Source: Erythroxylum novogranatense
Taxonomy: Eukaryota; Streptophyta; Magnoliopsida; Malpighiales; Erythroxylaceae
Length of the DNA stretch: 64,000 bases
Direction: 5' to 3'
NCBI GenBank assembly: GCA_029891385.1
Contig: JAIWQS010000236.1
Location: 917,501 to 981,500, forward strand
The notes under the pieces are model-generated. The model was not told the DNA's origin, did not search any database, and saw only the letters and a program-made list of their open reading frames with translations. Below are positions 59,601-64,000 of this stretch, piece by piece (position 1 is the stretch's first letter; the number at the start of each line of letters is the position of its first letter). The translations under genes were made by a program, and so were the position numbers.

Positions 59601-59864
59601 ACAGTGGACGACAGCAGGACGCCAACTCGTGAAGCAAGACAACGATTGGAACGACGGTCGCTCAACGGAAGATGAGAGACGGACGGTGGTTCGACGGAGA
59701 GAGAAGGTGGCTCGAGGTGGGAGACGGCAGGTGGCTCGAGGGACTGAGAGCTAAACGTGGGAGATGGACGGAGAGGGAAGGTGGCAGAGAGCTAAACGTA
59801 TCGATCGAGCGGGAGTTGAAAATACATTGGTGGGCTAGCGGGAGAACGTTATTTACATGACCTT

Positions 59865-60060
59865 TCCCGACGTCTAAGTCTCGACAACGTCGGCCTATCG
59901 TTTTTTCGACGTCTAACTATCTAAACGACGGCTAATACTTGGTTTTTCCACGACGTCTCTATACAACGTCGTTGAATCTTGGACCCTTTCGTGACGTTCG
60001 GGAGCATGTCACGAAAGCCTCCTACATTTCGCGACGTCTACTAGAAAGACGATGCGAAAT
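59865..60060. repeat. Right subterminal GACGTC repeats of the CACTA element
   Basis: CGACGTCTAA, CGACGTCTCT, AACGTCGT and CGTGACGTTC words in both orientations over about 195 bp, mirroring those at the left end. Confidence 0.85.
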
Positions 60061-60079
60061 GCGTCTTTTTCTTGTAGTG
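60048..60079 (-). repeat. Right terminal inverted repeat of the CACTA element
   Basis: On the minus strand it begins CACTACAAGAAAAAG and pairs with 32,149-32,180 (25 of 32 identical). Confidence 0.88.
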
Positions 60080-60082
60080 TGA
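60080..60082. repeat. CACTA target-site duplication TGA, right
   Basis: Partner of 32,146-32,148. Confidence 0.85.
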
Positions 60083-63000
60083 CTTTGATTTTGAAATTGT
60101 CAAAAAAACTTTTTTATATGGACTTACAACCTATACCTAATTTATCTAAACAATTAATCTTTATTATCAAACATATTTAAACATATAATTTTTTTTGGTT
60201 CGAATTGGGTAAAGTTTCTTTTTTTTTTTAAGCCCATCGAACATCTCACTGCACTATGCACAGGTAATTAAAGGAATGAGATACTCTGTACTTATTAAGA
60301 TGTTCCAATCTTGTGTTATTTAATTTTATTTATATATTTATGTAAATCTCAAATAAATATGCAGATAAAATTTAATAAAATTGAATATAAATTGATTTAC
60401 GATAATAGAAAATCTGTTCCGTATTGAAAATTCCGAAAAGGGTTGTTGATGCAATTTCTGGGGATTACATCCTTTGTTACTTTTTTTCAATTCCAAGCCT
60501 CTGCCATTGTGTTTTATCCACACAAATTTGAGTGATCACATAGGATCTCATGCCCAATTTCTGAAATGAAAGATGGTCGCAGACAATTCGTTACTTTTAA
60601 GGTTGTCAAGTGCCAATGCCATTTCACTTTCACACATGTGAAACGGTTATTGACAGAAATTGGTCATGCTGTTATTTGATTACATAAGAATATGATATAA
60701 AAATTATAAAATAAGAGTATCATATTTTAATATTTTAATATTTTATAAAATTTAAAATTTAAATATTTAATTTCACAATTACAAAGTTTGAATCTTTCTC
60801 TCCCTGTCCCTCTCCTCTCCTCTCTCTCTCTTAGCCCCTTATCATTAGTAATGTTTAAAGTATTAGTATTTAGTAAAGACAAAATAATAATAAATGATGA
60901 AAATTTGAATTATTTATAATAATTTTTAGTACAATCTTCTTTTCATTTTTAATTTCTCAATTACTAGAATAAAATATTTTTATAAAAGTATTTTTACAAA
61001 TAATATATTAGATTTAATCATCAATTCAATCAACTGATTATTAAATATAATTATCAACAATTTTACGTAATTAAACAATTAAATATCTCTCCATTGGTCA
61101 ATTCATCAAACTATTGTTTGCTTAAGACGGACACGATGCATTTAGTACTACGTACGAGAACAAACTTAGTCCACTCCTTTTAAAACCGGTGGCATTTAAA
61201 ATTAGAGAAATCAATGAATTAGATTGAGGGCCCATGAATCGAGCTGCCAACCTGATTTATCATTTTTTAAAAAAGAAAAATGAAACCCAGCTTGCAGCTC
61301 GTCCGACATAATCGGTCGCATTCAAACACGTAACTCAATCAATTCAAACTAAAATCGAGATAGATCAAGCTTTTTTTAATCAATTTTTTGTAGCCCATGA
61401 GATATTTTAGGAATGTCTAATTATAAGAAAGTATCTTTAAGCTATTTACTCCCAGATTAATTCCTACTAGAATTGAATAGGTCCTTTACGAGAAGTAAAA
61501 TTTTGATCTCAAATTTTAAAGGAATGTATACATAAGAATAGTTCCAACTTGCAATCTTATTTAAGTAAAAAAAAAAAAAGTTTGTTACCAACTCCTCAAC
61601 TCCTTGATTTTTTTTTTTTGACATTCTATTTATAGCTCAAACAGTCCCGAAGTACTTGTCCCGTGAACAAGACTTTGGTGTCGTAGAGAGGTCCCCGCAT
61701 AGACTTGAGGTTGTCAGAGCAGGATACACGGAAGACTTTTTCGATCCAAGCTTGATAATAAAAGTGATATCTTTTGTCTTTTTCCCTTTAGGGTTTGCCC
61801 TGTCTTCTTATAAAGACAGTAACATGCTGTGTCCGGTTGAATTAGCTTAGATATAAAAGTGATATCTTTTGTCTTTTTGCCTTTAGGGTTTGTCCTGTCT
61901 TCTTTTAAAGACAGTAACATGTGTGTGTCGAGTTGAAGTAACCTAGATATTTTAAAGATTTGGTCAATTATATATAATTTTTAAATTTATTTTCATAAAT
62001 TATGTAGTAAAAATTAATTTATTTTCACAAATTTTGTAGTAAAAATTAATTAATTTATTTTTAATTAGTCAATCAAAATTTTAAATAAAAATTAAGTAAT
62101 TAATTTTCATTTAATATTTTTAATTAAATTTCGTATTTAAAATTTTAATTTTAATTAATTTTATGGTGTTTTAATACAAATAGAATTTTTAAATTTTAAA
62201 CTTCTTATCTTATCAATTTAATTTTGTTTAGTTTTAAAATATTGTTAAAAATTGTCCAAAATTTTGAGTTGAAATGATTTTAGATTCTTCAAATTAAAAA
62301 TTCTTTAAATTTTGAGTTATAAATTGAAAATAATTTTAAACGTAATTATAATCAAATTTAATGTAATTCATAAATTTTAAATTGTTCTGATTTATTTTAA
62401 TTAATTAATTAAAAATAATTGTATTAAAATCATTAAATGCTAATTTAATTCAAATTAAATTAATTCTATTAATTCAAATTAAACTAAATTTAGTCTATTA
62501 ATTTTAATTAAGTTGAATCTAAACTAATATGTCATCTTACCCTTTTCTTTTTTTCCCACTTCATGAAATATTATCCAATCCTGTAGCTCTTTGCATTTTT
62601 TCCCCCTTTAGAAGCAATTCTCATTAAAAATATGTTTTTTAATTTTAGTGATGCTTATACTTCAACATCTCTTGCTTGGCAGTTGCAGATAACAAGCAAA
62701 AATGAAATAATTAAATTCCTATGATGTCAGTTAGTACCCAAGTTGTTGATCATGGATCATGCGACTCCATTATACTTTTTATGCCACTATAAATTACTTA
62801 TTGTAACTTGAAACTTATTTAAGAGGATTCATAAACTAAGAGCTATTGGCATTCCGAAAAAGTACGGAAATAATCCGTAATTATATAAAAAATACAGAAA
62901 CTAGTTTTATTATATGTTCTTAATATAAAGACACGCATATAGACTATTAGTTTTGTTTTCACGAAAAGAAGTAAAATTGGGAAACAAAAGTAAGTGAAAG

Positions 63001-64000
63001 ATATTGAATGAATGACATTTATTTTAATTTCCACATATTGTTCAGTAAATTGGCTTCCAGACTGGGAAAGATCAACACTTCTGCTGCAAAGTTTGTTTCT
63101 TTAACAAATATGGTGCAAATGGCGTTTCTTTTATGATACAGAAAATCCTAAAAGATATATTTTCTCAAATTATAAATTAGCGGTAGCAGTATAAGCTATT
63201 TGATCAATATAAAACAAAACAAAACAAAATACAAAATAACAAATTAATATCAGAAAATTGATAACGCAATTCGATAAATTTGGTTGACGTCTACGGGACG
63301 TCACTCAATTTAATATTTTTACTAACGACGATAGTTTTATATAAGATTTTATTGAGCCAACTCAGTCAACTCTTGATATTATTCCTCGTTCTCATAATCT
63401 GTGAAAGTAAATCACATCCAATAATACAACTAATCTCAACAGATAATTTTCTCAACAATATTTGATTATAAATGATGAAATAAAAAATAACTCAAGTGAT
63501 AAAAACAATAATGAATATAAACAAAGACAACTCTTGAGATAAAAAAAAAACAACTCCCTTAAATATGTTACTTTATCATCGAAAGAACAAGAAGTTGTCT
63601 ACCAAGAATGTTGTTATAGTTTTTCAATATTATCACCGGAACATTTCACACGCAATAGCAAAAAAATCACCAACAAACATGAACATTTTTTCACTGAAAT
63701 GTTACAAACATCAGAGCTGCAAAATTCACAAAAGTTGTTGAAGTTTTTTGCACACCAAAATCACTATTGACAGCCACCAAAACACATTCGATCAACACAC
63801 AATCAACCTAACAAAAATCACACCATTGACCAAGAACAATAATTGCAAAGATCACGAAAACTTCTGAAATTTTTACATATTACATATCACAAACTACAAC
63901 CACCAAAACTATCACTTCATCCATAATGAGCAATCCCACAAAATCATGCAAACACTAGCTGTCAAAATTGCACACCCTCAACAACAACAAAATTCTAACA
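60083..64000. other. AT-rich flanking DNA without a gene
   Basis: No ORF has a recognised domain. It contains a CT-rich simple tract (60,790-60,832), poly-A/T runs near 61,568 and 61,610, a 95-bp tandem duplication (61,760-61,949) and very AT-rich sequence at 61,960-62,500. I see no promoter or RNA gene here. Confidence 0.6.
61760..61949. repeat. 95-bp tandem duplication
   Basis: Two copies start at 61,760 and 61,855 with AAAAGTGATATCTTTTGTC and share CTTTAGGGTTTG, CCTGTCTTCTT and AAAGACAGTAACATG. A few substitutions separate them. Confidence 0.88.

Larger units (their letters stand above)
55374..59864. other. CACTA 5' leader region without a gene
   Basis: 4.5 kb between the transposase start and the subterminal repeats. 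It holds three copies of TAGCTACTTTTGAGGTT (55,665, 55,764 and 55,803), a second copy of the AAGCATGGATG segment (55,710), the third HSP90-like fragment and a GC-rich tract at 59,490-59,800 with repeated CCAACGATTCCAAG. The GC-rich tract is probably the promoter-proximal first exon region of the minus-strand transposase transcript; the ORFs read from it look like chance. Confidence 0.5.
32149..60079 (-). mobile_element. CACTA (En/Spm) DNA transposon
   Basis: The left end begins CACTATAACAAAAAC; the right end, on the minus strand, begins CACTACAAGAAAAAG. The two 32-bp termini match at 25 positions and are flanked by TGA. Both ends carry dense GACGTC-type subterminal repeats, the binding sites of the accessory protein in known En/Spm elements. 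Two minus-strand genes are present, TNP2-like and Ptta/En/Spm-type. The span is 27.9 kb, of which 12 kb is a later LTR element. It carries host-gene fragments. It is not autonomous now, because both genes are broken. Confidence 0.93.

Noticed and set aside
59455..59754. 99-codon Arg/Gln-rich ORF
   Set aside because: It comes from short GC-rich repeats upstream of the transposase on the opposite strand and has no known domain.
62843..63034. ORFs of 60-70 codons in the right flank
   Set aside because: AT-rich chance ORFs without homology or codon pattern.

Overview
The window is plant nuclear DNA, most likely from a dicot. It is AT-rich and almost wholly built of transposable elements nested in one another. 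I see no intact host gene, no tRNA or rRNA gene, and nothing bacterial. The evidence for a plant is: LTR retrotransposons whose primer-binding sites match plant initiator-Met tRNA (TGGTATCAGAGC), Ty3/Gypsy and Ty1/Copia polyproteins of plant type, and a CACTA (En/Spm) DNA transposon with TNP2-like and Ptta/En/Spm-like genes.

Layout, left half (1-30.6 kb). A minus-strand Copia element runs from its primer-binding site near 29,197 leftwards to 24,464 and resumes at 3,440-3,336. It is split by a 21-kb Gypsy element (3,441-24,463) flanked by the 5-bp target duplication TTTAT. That Gypsy element keeps both LTRs, a PBS, a PPT and a broken gag-pol. Its pol is interrupted at 8,168 by a second Gypsy-type element with a 3.8-kb LTR starting TGTAACATCCC. 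The second element in turn carries a reverse LTR-like insertion (12,481-15,363, duplication ATATG), a divergent pair of LTRs (15,851-21,654) and a truncated copy of its own LTR (21,750-22,240). Left of the Copia fragment, 1-3,335 is the end of another plus-strand LTR with a reverse solo LTR (76-2,982, duplication GATGC) inside it.

Layout, right half. A CACTA transposon spans 32,149-60,079, with 32-bp inverted termini that match at 25 positions, the 3-bp duplication TGA, and GACGTC-rich subterminal repeats at both ends. Both its genes are on the minus strand: a TNP2-like transposase gene (55,373-51,783, broken) and a Ptta/En/Spm-type gene whose exons lie at 46,765-46,489 and 34,471-32,965. A 12-kb non-autonomous LTR element (34,477-46,483, duplication GCGTC, LTRs of 4.2 kb, non-coding interior of 3.6 kb) sits inside an exon of the second gene. 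This element has the layout of a LARD (large retrotransposon derivative). Between the two genes the CACTA element carries captured host sequence on the plus strand: four exons with introns of a DNA ligase 1 gene (48,275-48,884) and two HSP90-like fragments; a third HSP90-like fragment lies upstream of the TNP2-like gene.

The right flank (60,083-64,000) and 30.6-32.1 kb are AT-rich DNA with no gene I can support.

The most unusual material is the captured LIG1 and HSP90 pieces, the LARD-like element, hypervariable minisatellite slots inside LTRs (two different 18-bp arrays at matching positions; CGTCATGACG clusters shared by two LTR families), a degenerate repeat of about 190 bp in several LTR families, and a strange CTG/CAG-specific pattern of differences between the two LARD LTRs that may be an assembly artefact.
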